Below are positions 9,420-18,839 of a stretch of DNA of 64,000 nucleotides, one piece after another. The position numbers and the translations under genes are program-made. Under the pieces are notes generated by a model. It did no database searches, had not been told where the DNA came from, and was given only the letters and a program-made list of their open reading frames with translations. Source of the DNA: Naasia aerilata. GTDB taxonomy: Bacteria > Actinomycetota > Actinomycetes > Actinomycetales > Microbacteriaceae. The DNA lies in contig NZ_AP027731.1 in NCBI RefSeq assembly GCF_030296595.1, forward strand, positions 1,178,001 through 1,242,000. Direction: 5' to 3'. The stretch's first letter is position 1. Every line of letters begins with the position of its first letter.

Positions 9420-10700
9420 TCAGCCGGCGGCGGGCGCTGCGGAGCCTCCGCGCTCGTCCTCGTCGAGCGAGGTCCCGAGGTCGAAGAGCGTGTTGAATGC
9501 GTCGATGGCGCGCTCCCCCTGGCCGAGGCGGGCGAGCTCCTTCGCGCGCTGCGTCGGCTCGTGCACGAGCACGCTGACGAGGTGCCGCAGCGCGCGCTCG
9601 GTGGCCTCGTCCGCGTCCCCTCGCTTGCGGAGGCGGTCGAGCTCTGCCTCCAGCACGCCGAACACGTGCGTCCGGTAGGCGACGACGGCGGAGGTCACCT
9701 GGTGCTCGCTGCTCTCGGCGGTGAAGGCGGCGGCGGCGCGGCCGACCAGATCGCGGGCATCGTCCGGCGCGTTGAGCTCGGACAGCGGGGCGTGCAGCCG
9801 GATCGTCTCGAGGTCGAGCAGCTCGACGCCCGGCAGGTCGCCCACGCGAGGGTCGACGTTGCGGGGCAGCCCGAGGTCGACGATGAACAGCGGACCGGTC
9901 GCGGCCCGGGCGGAGACGAGCTCCGGAGTGAGCACGTAGGACCCTGCGCCGCTGCAGGTGACCACCACGGTCGCGGCGTCGAGCGCAGCGGGCAGCCCGC
10001 CCGCTTCGACGGGCCGCACGCCCTCCCGGGTCGCAAACCGGGCGGCTCGTCCCGACGGGGAGAAGACCCCCACCTCGGTCACGCCGCGGTCGCGCAGGGC
10101 GGCGAGGCTCGCGCCCGCGTAGGCCCCGGTGCCGACGAGGAGCACGTCTTGCGTCCGCCAGTCCGCGATGCGGGACGAGGCGAGGTCCAGCGCCAGCCGG
10201 ACGAGGGACCGGCCGGCGCCGCCGAGTCCGGTGCGGTTCTGCACATCCCGGGATGCGGAGGAGGCGCGCTGGAACAGCCGCTCGAGCGAGGGGGTGGTGG
10301 TGCGGTGGGCCCGAGCGGATTCGAGCGCGCGCCGCACCTGACCGGAGATCTCGCCCTCGCCGACGACGACCGACTCGAGCCCGCTGGACACGGCGAAGAG
10401 GTGCTCGGCCACGGCCGGTCCCGAGTGCACCGCCACCGCCGCGGTCAGCTCTTCGCGGTCCACGCCGGTGAGCGCGGCGACCGTGGCCAGAGCATCCTCG
10501 CCGGTGCGAGCACGCGCGGCGGAGGGAGCGCTGACGTCGAGGTAGGCCTCGAAGCGGTTGCACGTGGCGAGCACGACGGCGCCCTCGAGTGCGTCCCCGC
10601 TGCCGACGAGTGCCGTGCCGAGGTCGGAGGCGCTCACCGACAGGCGCTCCAGGAGGTCGAACGCCGCGGTGCGATGGCTCGCGGACAGACACAGAAGCAC
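9420..10700 (-). CDS. hemA: Glutamyl-tRNA reductase
   Basis: Reduces glutamyl-tRNA(Glu) to glutamate-1-semialdehyde, the first committed step of C5 haem synthesis. The N-terminal catalytic domain has ATCNRFEAY (nucleophilic Cys near residue 48) and the [18 protein letters not shown] motif. The NADPH domain shows [14 protein letters not shown], then [13 protein letters not shown], and the C-terminal helical dimerisation domain follows. The ORF can be read from TTG 10706, but the TAGACT box ends one base before that TTG. The next in-frame start, GTG 10700, gives [11 protein letters not shown], which matches the family, and would be leaderless. It faces away from hemE and supplies the HemL substrate. 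Confidence 0.93.
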   Translation of the reverse strand: MLLCLSASHRTAAFDLLERLSVSASDLGTALVGSGDALEGAVVLATCNRFEAYLDVSAPSAARARTGEDALATVAALTGVDREELTAAVAVHSGPAVAEHLFAVSSGLESVVVGEGEISGQVRRALESARAHRTTTPSLERLFQRASSASRDVQNRTGLGGAGRSLVRLALDLASSRIADWRTQDVLLVGTGAYAGASLAALRDRGVTEVGVFSPSGRAARFATREGVRPVEAGGLPAALDAATVVVTCSGAGSYVLTPELVSARAATGPLFIVDLGLPRNVDPRVGDLPGVELLDLETIRLHAPLSELNAPDDARDLVGRAAAAFTAESSEHQVTSAVVAYRTHVFGVLEAELDRLRKRGDADEATERALRHLVSVLVHEPTQRAKELARLGQGERAIDAFNTLFDLGTSLDEDERGGSAAPAAG

Positions 10701-10706
10701 CGGCAA

Positions 10707-10712
10707 AGTCTA
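10707..10712 (-). promoter_or_regulatory. -10 box of hemA
   Basis: TAGACT on the minus strand. The transcription start expected about 7 nt downstream coincides with GTG 10700, supporting that start over TTG 10706. Confidence 0.5.
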
Positions 10713-10791
10713 GGCGGGCTCGCCTGAATGCTTGATCGTGCACTCCCCGGGTGCGGATCGAGCGGCGTTTCCGTCGTGGAACACTGGTCGC

Positions 10792-11858
10792 GTGACTCTG
10801 CCCGACAGCCACCCCCTCCTCGACGGACGCACCTCCTCCGCTCCTCTCATCCGCGCCTACCGGGGGAGGCGCAGCCCACGCCGCCCGTCTGGTTCATGCG
10901 CCAGGCCGGTCGCTCGCTCCCCGAGTACCGGGCCGCGCGGGCGGGCGTGCCGATGCTGGAGTCGTGCCTCCGTCCGGAGCTCGCGAGTGAGATCACCCTC
11001 CAGCCGGTCCGCCGCCACCGCGTGGACGCGGGCATCTTCTTCAGCGACATCGTCATCCCGCTGCGGCTGGCGGGGGTCGGCGTGGACATCGTCGCGGGCC
11101 GCGGCCCGGTGCTCGACGCACCCGTCCGCTCGGCGACCGATGTGGCGCGCCTCCGCGAGCTGAGCCTCGCGCCGGATGCGCTCCAGCCCATCCGGGACGC
11201 TGTGGCCATCACCGTCGCGGAGCTCGGCTCGACGCCCCTCATCGGGTTCGCCGGGGCGCCGTTCACACTGGCCGCCTACCTGGTCGAGGGTGGGCCGTCG
11301 AAGGACCACATCCAGGCGCGCACGCTCATGCACGCCGACCCGGACGCCTGGCACGATCTGCTCGAGTGGGCCGCGGACGTGTCGGGCGCCTTCCTCCGGG
11401 CTCAGCTGCTCGCAGGCGCGAGCGCAGGGCAGCTCTTCGACTCCTGGGCCGGTTCCCTGTCCCGCACCGACTACGTCGACTCCGTCGCGTGGGCATCGGC
11501 ACGCGTCTTCGACGACGTCCGCGACCTCGGCGCCCCACTCGTGCATTTCGGAGTCGGCACCGGGGAGATCCTCCCCGACCTGCTGGCCGCGGGCGCAGAC
11601 GTCGTCGGCGTCGACTGGCGCATCCCCCTCGACGAGGCCGCCCGGCGCGTGGGGCGGGTCCCCCTGCAGGGGAACATCGATCCCGCTCTCCTCGGGGCGC
11701 CGTGGCCCGTGCTCGAAGCACACGTCCTCGACGTCGTCCGGCGGGGTCGCGCGGCGCCCGCCCACGTGCTGAACCTCGGCCACGGCGTGCCCGCCGACAC
11801 CGACCCCGAGGTCCTGACACGCCTCGTCGAGCTCGTGCACTCGCTGCCCCGCCCGTGA
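10792..11858 (+). CDS. hemE: Uroporphyrinogen III decarboxylase
   Basis: Decarboxylates the four acetate side chains of uroporphyrinogen III to give coproporphyrinogen III in the cytosol. The repaired protein is 355 aa. The signature [17 protein letters not shown] lies near residue 30 (Arg pair and catalytic Asp region), with [17 protein letters not shown] and [11 protein letters not shown] further on. The frame breaks at the G5 run 10862-10866; one more G gives [14 protein letters not shown]. The GTG at 10792 was chosen because it begins [11 protein letters not shown], a typical actinobacterial N terminus. It starts the haem operon and overlaps cgoX by 4 nt (GTGA). Confidence 0.93.
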
Positions 11859-13200
11859 CGAGTGTCCTCGTCGTCGGCGGGGGATCGCCGGCCTGGTCGC
11901 CGCTCGCACCGCGGTGCTCGCGGGAGCCGACGTCACGCTGATCGAGGCCTCCGACCGCCTCGGCGGTGCGGTCGCCGGCGCCGACGTCGGCGGCGTGCGG
12001 CTCGACACCGGCGCCGAGAGCGTGGCGGCACGCGGCGGAGCCGCCCTGGCTCTGCTGCGCGCGCTCGACCTGCCGGTCGTGCCGCCGGCCGCGTCGGGCG
12101 CCTGGCTGCAGACGACGCGCGGCGCCTTCCCGCTCCCCGCCGCCGGCGTGCTGGGGATTCCGGGATCACCGCTCGCAGACGACGTGCGCAGGGTGATCGG
12201 GGGAAGAGCGTCGCTGCGCGCCTGGCTGGACCGGGTGCTGCCCGAGCTCTCGATCGGCCGCGTGGAGAACCTCGGCGAGCTCGTCCGCCGCCGGATGGGT
12301 CAGGCGGTGCTCGACGAGCTGGTGACCCCGGTCGTCGCGAACGTCTACGCGGTGGACCCCATGGAGGCGGAGGTGGACTCCCTCGCACCGGGCTTGAACG
12401 GCGCCCTCACGCGCACCGGGTCCCTGTCCGCCGCGGTGCTCGCCCTGCGGGCGGCGGCGCCCGCGGGCTCCGCGGTGCAGGGCATCGAGGGCGGCATGCA
12501 CCTCCTCGTGCCGGCGCTCGAGCGGGACCTCGCCCGATTCGGCGTCCCGGTTCGGATGCGGACGCCGGCCGAGACCCTGCGGCGCATCGAGTCGGGCTGG
12601 GAGGTCGCGCTGGCCGGCGAGACGCTCACGGCGGACCGCGTTGTCCTCGCTGTGGCTGGCGGAACGGCCCGCGCGCTGCTCGCTCCCCTGCTTCCCCGTG
12701 CGGCGGACGACCTCGCAGACTGGCCGGACGCTCATCGGACGACGGTCGTCTCGCTGGTGGTGGACGCGCCGCTCCTCGACGCAGCACCCCGCGGCTCCGG
12801 CGTCCTCGTCGCTCGCAACGTCCCCGGCGTCCGCGCGGGTGCGCTGACGCACAGCTCCGCCAAGTGGCCGTGGCTCGCGGCGATGCTGCCTCCGAGTCGG
12901 CACGCCGTCCGGCTGAGCTATCGCGGCGCCGCCGCCGACGACGTCGGGGAGGCGCAGGCGCTCGCGGATGCCGCGCAGCTGCTGGGAGTGGCGGCGGCGG
13001 ACCTCTCGGTCGTCGGCTCGACCGCGACGCAGTGGCGGCAGGAGAGCCAGCGTGCCCTTATCGGCATGCGTCGCCGGATCGAGCGCGTGCGCGAGTCCGC
13101 GGCGGAGCTCCCTGGCCTCGACGTGACCGGCGCGTGGGTGGCCGGGACGGGTCTCGCGTCGGTCATCGCCGACGCCGAGCGTGCGGGTCGAGCGGCCTGA
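11855..13200 (+). CDS. hemY: Coproporphyrinogen III oxidase (HemY/CgoX)
   Basis: FAD enzyme that oxidises coproporphyrinogen III to coproporphyrin III in the Gram-positive haem pathway (older name protoporphyrinogen oxidase). About 448 aa. The N-terminal Rossmann motif reads [12 protein letters not shown] after repair of a G5 run (11879-11883), followed by [13 protein letters not shown]. The C-terminal FAD site is [20 protein letters not shown], a variant of the amine-oxidase motif. The presence of hemQ and cpfC in the same operon supports the coproporphyrin-dependent role. Overlaps hemE by 4 nt. Confidence 0.9.
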
Positions 13201-13287
13201 TCCGGCTCCTGTCAACCTCCCCACCGGCCCTTCGGGTGTTCCGGCTACGCTGGGGGGACCTGTTTCTCCCTACCCGATCGGAGCGTC

Positions 13288-13581
13288 ATGAAGGGCAAGT
13301 TGGTTTTCGTTGCTGGAGCAGCGGTCGGCTACGTGCTCGGGGCCCAGGCGGGCCGCAAGCGCTACGAGCAGATCCGGGCCGGCGCTGAGAAGCTCTGGAA
13401 CAGCCCCACTGTGCAGAAGAGCGTCGGGCAGGTTCAGACCTTCGTCGACGACCACGCCTCCGACGTCCCCGCGGCTGTCGCGGAGAGCGCGAAGAAGGTC
13501 GTCGGCCAGGTCACGAAGCGCGGCTCGAAGTCGTCCGGAACCTCGTCGCCGACGGCCGGCGAACAGCCGCCCGCCGAGTGA
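13288..13581 (+). CDS. YtxH-like small membrane-anchored protein
   Basis: 97 aa. One short N-terminal membrane segment (LVFVAGAAVGYVLGAQAG, residues 4-21) is followed by a basic amphipathic helix (RKRYEQIRAGAEKLWNSP) and a Lys/Ser-rich tail. This is the pattern of YtxH-type stress or general membrane proteins; no enzymatic motif is seen. It lies inside the haem operon and overlaps the next gene by 4 nt (GTGA), so expression is probably coupled to haem enzymes. Function is not known. Confidence 0.7.
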   Translation: MKGKLVFVAGAAVGYVLGAQAGRKRYEQIRAGAEKLWNSPTVQKSVGQVQTFVDDHASDVPAAVAESAKKVVGQVTKRGSKSSGTSSPTAGEQPPAE

Positions 13582-14024
13582 CCTCGGGGAGCGTGCCGGT
13601 CTCCCCGCGCGGTGACCGCCAGCGCGTGGACGGCAAGAAGAAGTCGCTGATCCAGCTGATCGGCGACGTCCCCGGCCTGCTTAGTCAGCTGGTCCAGGAC
13701 GAGATCGCCCAGATCAAGCAGGAGCTGGGCGAGAAGGCCAAGAAGCTCGGCCTGGGCGCCGGTCTGTTCGCGGGGGCCGCGTTCTTCGGCTTCTTCGCCT
13801 TCGCGGTGTTCCTGACCGTGGCGATCCTCGTGCTCGCGATCTGGCTGCCGGCGTGGGCCGCGGCCCTGATCGTCCTCGTGGTGCTGCTGATTCTCGCCGC
13901 GGTGCTGGCGCTGCTGGGGCTGCGCGAGGTCAAGAAGGGCGTTCCCCCGACTCCCGAGGAGTCGCTGAAGAGCGTGAAGGACGACGTACGGGCTATCAAG
14001 GGAATGGGGAAGTATGACCGCTGA
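13578..14024 (+). CDS. Phage-holin-superfamily (PF07332-like) membrane protein
   Basis: 148 aa from a GTG start. An amphipathic N-terminal helix (LIQLIGDVPGLLSQLVQDEIAQIKQELGEKAKKLG, split here by its own repeat of charged faces) precedes two membrane helices (about residues 60-83 and 88-112) and a basic C-terminal tail. This is the architecture of the actinobacterial PF07332 'phage holin' family; the name is historical and there is no phage context here. It sits between the YtxH-like and DUF3618 genes, overlapping both. Confidence 0.7.
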   Translation: MTSGSVPVSPRGDRQRVDGKKKSLIQLIGDVPGLLSQLVQDEIAQIKQELGEKAKKLGLGAGLFAGAAFFGFFAFAVFLTVAILVLAIWLPAWAAALIVLVVLLILAAVLALLGLREVKKGVPPTPEESLKSVKDDVRAIKGMGKYDR

Positions 14025-14285
14025 CGACTCGAACCTGAGCCACAAGGAACGCGAGCTGGGGAGATCCGCTCCGACATCGAGTCGACGCGGGAGAAGCTCG
14101 CGCAGACGCTCGATGCCATCGAGGACAAGCTCAACGTCCCCAAGCAGGCCCGCCACCTGGTGGACCGCGCCCGTGACGCCTTCGACAAGCTCAACAAGGA
14201 GAACCCGGTCGTCGTGTACGCGACGGCGGGGGCCGTGGTGCTCGCCGCCGGCGGTCTCGTCGCCTGGAGGCTCGTGCGCCGCTGA
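14014..14285 (+). CDS. DUF3618 membrane protein
   Basis: About 90 aa after repair of GGGG 14058-14061 (one more G gives RELGEIRSDIESTREKLAQ). The helix EIRSDIESTREKLAQTLDAI is the DUF3618 signature; a single membrane span follows (VVVYATAGAVVLAAGGLVAW) and a basic end (RLVRR). It overlaps the holin-like gene by 11 nt. DUF3618, holin-like and YtxH-like genes commonly occur together in actinobacteria; the function is unknown, perhaps a membrane-organising set. Confidence 0.75.
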
Positions 14286-14324
14286 GCGGCGCTCAATTTC
14301 TGCCCGTCAACCGACGGGTGAACA

Positions 14325-14990
14325 ATGGAGATCATGACGTCCACCGCTTTTGCGCTGTGGGCCGTGCTCCGACGCAACTCCTCCGCCTCCGTCTCCGGAA
14401 GCGCCGAGGAGGTCGAGAACCTCGTCGCCGAGCTCTCTGCGGAGGGCGTCACGGTGCGCGGCTTCTACGATGTGTCCGCCCTGCGGGCCGACGCCGACCT
14501 GATGGTCTGGCTCGTCGGCTCCGCGGCCGAGGATCTGCAGAACGCCCTCCGGCGCCTGCGGCGCACGTCCCTCTTCTCCACCCTGCTGCCCACCTGGAAC
14601 GCCCTGGGCGTGCACCGCGACGCCGAGTTCAGCGCCGCCCACGTCCCCGGCTTCCTGCGCGGGGAGCACGCCAGGGACTGGCTGACGGTGTACCCGTTCG
14701 TCCGCTCCTACGACTGGTACGTGCTGCCGGAGGACGAGCGCCGTCGCATGCTCGCCGAGCACGGGCGCAAGGGCGCCGCGTACAAGTCGGTGGTCGCCAA
14801 CACGGTCGCGGCCTTCGCGCTCGGCGACTACGAGTGGATCCTGCCCATGGAGTCCGACGAGCTCGTCGATCTCGTGGACATGATGCGCGACCTCCGCGCC
14901 ACCGACGCGCGCATGCACGTGCGCGAGGAGGTGCCCTTCTTCACCGGCCGGCGCATCGAGGTCGCCCAGATCCCCGAGGTGCTCTCGTGA
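14325..14990 (+). CDS. hemQ: Coproheme decarboxylase HemQ/ChdC
   Basis: Converts coproheme III to haem b by two oxidative decarboxylations, the last step of the coproporphyrin pathway. 221 aa (218 if the second ATG at 14334 is used). The chlorite-dismutase-like fold is shown by FALWAVLRR at the start, MVWLVGSAAEDLQ, and YPFVRSYDWYVLPEDERR, which holds the catalytic Tyr used in decarboxylation. The C-terminal half ends FFTGRRIEVAQIPEVLS. The downstream cpfC start overlaps its stop by 4 nt. Confidence 0.93.
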   Translation: MEIMTSTAFALWAVLRRNSSASVSGSAEEVENLVAELSAEGVTVRGFYDVSALRADADLMVWLVGSAAEDLQNALRRLRRTSLFSTLLPTWNALGVHRDAEFSAAHVPGFLRGEHARDWLTVYPFVRSYDWYVLPEDERRRMLAEHGRKGAAYKSVVANTVAAFALGDYEWILPMESDELVDLVDMMRDLRATDARMHVREEVPFFTGRRIEVAQIPEVLS

Positions 14991-16150
14991 GCGGGAAGGT
15001 CCTCGCGGCCACCGAGGCCGCTGCGGACGGTCCGGAGCACGTCGAGGTCCCCACCGCGTACGACGCCATCCTGCTCGCGAGCTTCGGCGGACCCGAGGGC
15101 CAGGACGACGTCATCCCGTTCCTCCGCAACGTGACGCGAGGCCGGGGAATCCCGGACGAGCGCCTCGAGGAGGTCGCCCACCACTACCGGGCCTTCGGGG
15201 GCGTGAGCCCCATCAACGACCAGAACCGCGAGCTCAAGGCGGCGCTGGAAGCGGAGCTCGCCCGGCGGGGCATCGACCTGCCCGTGCTGTGGGGCAACCG
15301 CAACTGGGCGCCGTTCCTCGACGAGGCCCTCACCACCGCCGCCGAGTCGGGCCACACCAAGCTCATCGCGATCGCCACGAGCGCCTACAGCTCCTACTCC
15401 AGCTGCCGTCAGTACCGGGAGGACTTCGCCCGCGCCCTGAACGACACCGGCCTCACCGGCACGGTGCAGATCGACAAGGTGCGCCAGTTCTTCGACCACC
15501 CCGGCTTCGTCGAGCCCTTCATCGAGGGGCTGCGGGAGGGACTCACCGGAGTCGAGGAGGCGGTGCCCGGCATCGATCTCGCGACCCAGGTGCACGTCCT
15601 GTTCTCCACGCACTCCATCCCGAGCGAGGACGCGAAGCGCTCCGGGCCGCCCGAGCGCGGCTTCGGCGCGGGCGGGGCCTATGCGGCGCAGCACCTCGCG
15701 GTGGCCGAGGTCGTCATGGCCGAATCCGGCAGGGGCCTCCCCTGGGACCTCGTGTACCAGTCGCGGAGCGGCCCGCCGACCCAGCCGTGGCTGGAACCGG
15801 ACATCAACGACCGCATCCGCGAACTCGCCGCGGAGGGCATCCGCGCCGTCGTCATCGTGCCGCTCGGCTTCGTGAGCGACCACATGGAGGTCAAGTGGGA
15901 CCTCGACACAGAGGCCATGGAGACGAGCGAGGAGCACGGGCTGCTCGCCGTGCGCGTCCCGACCCCGGGCGTGCACCAGCGCTACGTGGCGGGCCTCGTC
16001 GACCTCGTGCTGGAGCGCCGCGACGGGACCCCCGCCGCCGAGCGCCCGGCCATGACTGCCCTCGGACCCTGGTACGACGTGTGCCGTCCCGGCTGCTGCG
16101 AGAACGTCCGGCTCGGCTTCAAGCCCGCCGTCTCCGGGCTGGCTCCATGA
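14987..16150 (+). CDS. cpfC: Coproporphyrin ferrochelatase
   Basis: Inserts Fe(II) into coproporphyrin III (older name HemH). 387 aa, typical of actinobacteria. The start of the fold is YDAILLASFGGPEGQDDVIPFL; HYRAFGGVSPINDQNR follows; the metal-binding His lies in VLFSTHSIPSEDA, and the conserved late Glu region is VIVPLGFVSDHMEVKWDLD. The end carries CRPGCC, a candidate for the [2Fe-2S] cluster ligands known in actinobacterial enzymes. The GTG start is chosen by the 4-nt overlap with hemQ. Internal frame is intact. Confidence 0.93.
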   Translation: MSGKVLAATEAAADGPEHVEVPTAYDAILLASFGGPEGQDDVIPFLRNVTRGRGIPDERLEEVAHHYRAFGGVSPINDQNRELKAALEAELARRGIDLPVLWGNRNWAPFLDEALTTAAESGHTKLIAIATSAYSSYSSCRQYREDFARALNDTGLTGTVQIDKVRQFFDHPGFVEPFIEGLREGLTGVEEAVPGIDLATQVHVLFSTHSIPSEDAKRSGPPERGFGAGGAYAAQHLAVAEVVMAESGRGLPWDLVYQSRSGPPTQPWLEPDINDRIRELAAEGIRAVVIVPLGFVSDHMEVKWDLDTEAMETSEEHGLLAVRVPTPGVHQRYVAGLVDLVLERRDGTPAAERPAMTALGPWYDVCRPGCCENVRLGFKPAVSGLAP

Positions 16151-17078
16151 CCATTCGCGTCGGCACGCGGGGCAGCGCGCTGGCGCTCGCCCAGGCGAAC
16201 GGCGTCGCCGCCGGGCTGCGCGGCGCGGCAGGCGTCGACGTGGAGCTGGTCCCCCTGGTGAGCGAAGGGGACGTGCGCACCGAGTCGCTGTCGGCGATCG
16301 GCGGGCGCGGGATCTTCGCCGGGACCCTGCGCACGGCTCTGCTCGACGGGCGGTGCGACCTCGTGGTCCACTCCCTGAAGGATCTGCCCACCGCTCCGGT
16401 GGAGGGGCTGACGCTCGTGTCCGTGCCGCGGCGCGAGGACGCCCGGGACGTCCTCTGCTCGGGCAGCGGTGCCGGCCTGGCCGAGCTGCCGAGCGGCGCC
16501 CGCGTGGGCACAGGATCGCCGCGGCGCATCGCGCAGCTGAAGGCGATCCGGCCGGATCTCGAGGTCGTGGACATCCGCGGCAACGTGGACACGCGCCTGA
16601 AGCACCTGGAGGACGGGACGCTCGACGCCGTCGTCCTCGCGGCCGCCGGCCTGCAGCGCCTCGGCCGCTCCGCGGCGGTGACGCAGCTCCTGCCGCTCGA
16701 GGAGTGGCCGACCGCGCCCGGCCAGGGTGCGCTCGCACTCGAGGTGCGCACCGGAGACGCGCTCACCGCTGCGGTCGGAACCGCGGCCCGCGCCCTCGCC
16801 GACGCCGAGGCCGAGGACGGGGTCGCCGCCGAGCGCGAGGTCCTGCGCGGCCTCGGCGCCGGCTGCACCGCGCCGGTCGCGGCGTCGAGCCGCATCCTCG
16901 GGGGCTGCTCACCGTGTGGGCCTCCGTCTACCGGCCCGACGGCTCCGCGCTCGTGCGGGCTCGGACCGAGGAGTCGCTCGCCGACCCGGGCGCCGCGATC
17001 ACTGCCGGCCGCCGCCTCGTCGAGCAGCTCTTCGCCGCCGGCGCCGCGGACCTCGTCCCGCTGGGAGCCGGAGCATGA
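16147..17078 (+). CDS. hemC: Hydroxymethylbilane synthase
   Basis: Polymerises four porphobilinogen units to hydroxymethylbilane. 310 aa. The N terminus IRVGTRGSALALAQAN, VVHSLKDLPT, GTGSPRRIAQL and DIRGNVDTRLKHL are the substrate and cofactor loops; the dipyrromethane cofactor Cys lies in LGAGCTAPVAA near residue 242. The frame breaks right after this at the G5 run 16900-16904; one more G gives ILGGLLTVWASVYRPDG. Start overlaps cpfC by 4 nt; stop overlaps hemD by 4 nt. Confidence 0.93.
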
Positions 17079-17865
17079 ACGGGGGAGGCCGGGCAACGGC
17101 GGCAAGCCGCTGAGCGGCTGGCGCGTGCTCGTCCCGCGCGGCGGACCATGGGGCCACGAGGTCGCCGCCGACCTGCGCGCGCAGGGCGCATCGCCGATCG
17201 TCGCGCCCATGATCAACTTCGCCTCGACCGCGGATGCTCCGGCGCTCGACCGCGCGCTCGCCCGCCTCGCGGAGGGCGGCTTCGATTGGATGAGCGTCAC
17301 GAGCGCCACCACCGTGGACGTCCTCTCCTCGCACCGTGCCGTGGTGCCCGAGGGCACGCGGATCGCGGCCGTCGGCGAGACGACCGCGGCGGCGCTCACG
17401 GCCGCCGGCTACCGCGTCGACTTCGTGCCGAGCGCGGACAACTCGGCCGCCGGTCTGCTGCGCGAGTGGACCGACGTGACCCGGGCGGGCACGTCGCAGC
17501 GCATCCTCGCGCTGCGCTCCGACATCGCGAAGCCGGTGCTCACCGACGGGCTCCGGGCGATGGGGCACGAGGTCGAGTCGGTGATCGCCTACCGGACGGT
17601 GGGGGTGCCCGTCGACGAGTCGCTGCGCGCCGACGTGGCCGAGGGCCGCGTGCAGGCCATCCTCATCACCTCGGGCAGCGTGGCGGCACAGGTGCAGCTG
17701 CAGCTGGGCCCGGTGCCGGAGAGCGCGCTCGTCGCCTGCATCGGCCCGCGCACCGCGACCGACGCGCGCGCCGCGGGGCTCCGAGTCGACGTCGTGGCCG
17801 CCGAGCGGAGCGCCTCCTCCCTGATCGAGTCCGTCGTCGACGCCGCCCGCGAGAGGCGCTCATGA
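17075..17865 (+). CDS. hemD: Uroporphyrinogen III synthase
   Basis: Closes hydroxymethylbilane with D-ring inversion. 263 aa after repair of the G5 run 17081-17085, only two codons after the ATG ([16 protein letters not shown]). Without repair the reading ends at an immediate stop. Family marks are [53 protein letters not shown], and [12 protein letters not shown]. The family is divergent, so context (between hemC and hemB) adds confidence. The hemB ATG overlaps its stop by 4 nt. Confidence 0.88.
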
Positions 17866-18839
17866 ATCCCATCCGGCCCAGAAGGCTGCGGGCGACTCCC
17901 GCGTTCCGCCGCCTCGTGGCGGAGACGCGCCTGCACCCGGCCGAGCTCGTGCTGCCGATGTTCGTTCGCGAGGGAGCCGGCGACGCTCTCCCGATCGCGT
18001 CCATGCCGGGCGTGGTCCAGCACTCGCAGGACAGCTTCCGCCGGGCACTGGTCGGCGCTGCCGACGCGGGGGTCGGCGGCGTGATGCTGTTCGGCGTCCC
18101 GCAGCAGCGCGACGCCGACGGCAGCGGGGCGACCGATCCCGACGGCATCCTCAACGTGGCGACGCGGATCGCCGCGCAGGAGGTCGGCGACGCGCTCGTC
18201 GTGCAGACCGACCTCTGCCTCGACGAGTTCACCGACCACGGCCACTGCGGCGTGCTGGCGCCGGACGGCTCGGTGGACAACGACGCGACCCTGGTCCGCT
18301 ACCGGGCCATGGCGATTGCCCAGGCCGAGAGCGGATCCCAGCTCCTGGGCCTCTCCGGGATGATGGACCACCAGGTCGAGGCGGTGCGGGACGCGCTCGA
18401 CACCGGCGGCTTCGCGGGCGTCCCGATCCTCGCCTACGCGGGGAAGTACGCCTCCGCCTACTACGGGCCATTCCGGGAGGCGGTCGACTCCCAGCTGAAG
18501 GGCGACCGGCGGACGTACCAGATCGATCCCGCCAACGGCCGCCAGGGCGCGCGCGAGGCTGCGCTCGACGAGGCGGAGGGCGCCGACATCGTCATGGTGA
18601 AGCCGGCCTCCAGCTACCTGGACGTGCTGGCCGAGGTCGCGGCAACGGCGTCCATTCCCGTGTGGGCATACCAGGTGTCCGGCGAGTACGCGATGATCGA
18701 GGCCGCCGCAGCGAACGGGTGGATCGACCGTCGCCGGGCGGTGCTCGAGTCGATCACGGCCATCCGCCGTGCGGGAGCCCAGGCCGTGCTCACCTACTGG
18801 GCCGTCGAGGTGGCGGGCTGGCTGGCGGAGGAGCGGTGA
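17862..18839 (+). CDS. hemB: Delta-aminolevulinic acid dehydratase
   Basis: Condenses two 5-aminolevulinate to porphobilinogen. 325 aa, frame intact. The metal-binding stretch is [22 protein letters not shown]; only two Cys are visible there, as in enzymes that depend less on Zn. The first Schiff-base Lys region is [17 protein letters not shown] and the second [12 protein letters not shown]. The end [10 protein letters not shown] is family-typical. The hemL start overlaps its stop by 4 nt. Confidence 0.94.
   Translation: MNPIRPRRLRATPAFRRLVAETRLHPAELVLPMFVREGAGDALPIASMPGVVQHSQDSFRRALVGAADAGVGGVMLFGVPQQRDADGSGATDPDGILNVATRIAAQEVGDALVVQTDLCLDEFTDHGHCGVLAPDGSVDNDATLVRYRAMAIAQAESGSQLLGLSGMMDHQVEAVRDALDTGGFAGVPILAYAGKYASAYYGPFREAVDSQLKGDRRTYQIDPANGRQGAREAALDEAEGADIVMVKPASSYLDVLAEVAATASIPVWAYQVSGEYAMIEAAAANGWIDRRRAVLESITAIRRAGAQAVLTYWAVEVAGWLAEER

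Noticed and set aside
13578-14024. Prophage signal from the holin-like gene
   Set aside because: PF07332-type proteins are common chromosomal membrane proteins, and no lysis or structural phage gene is nearby.
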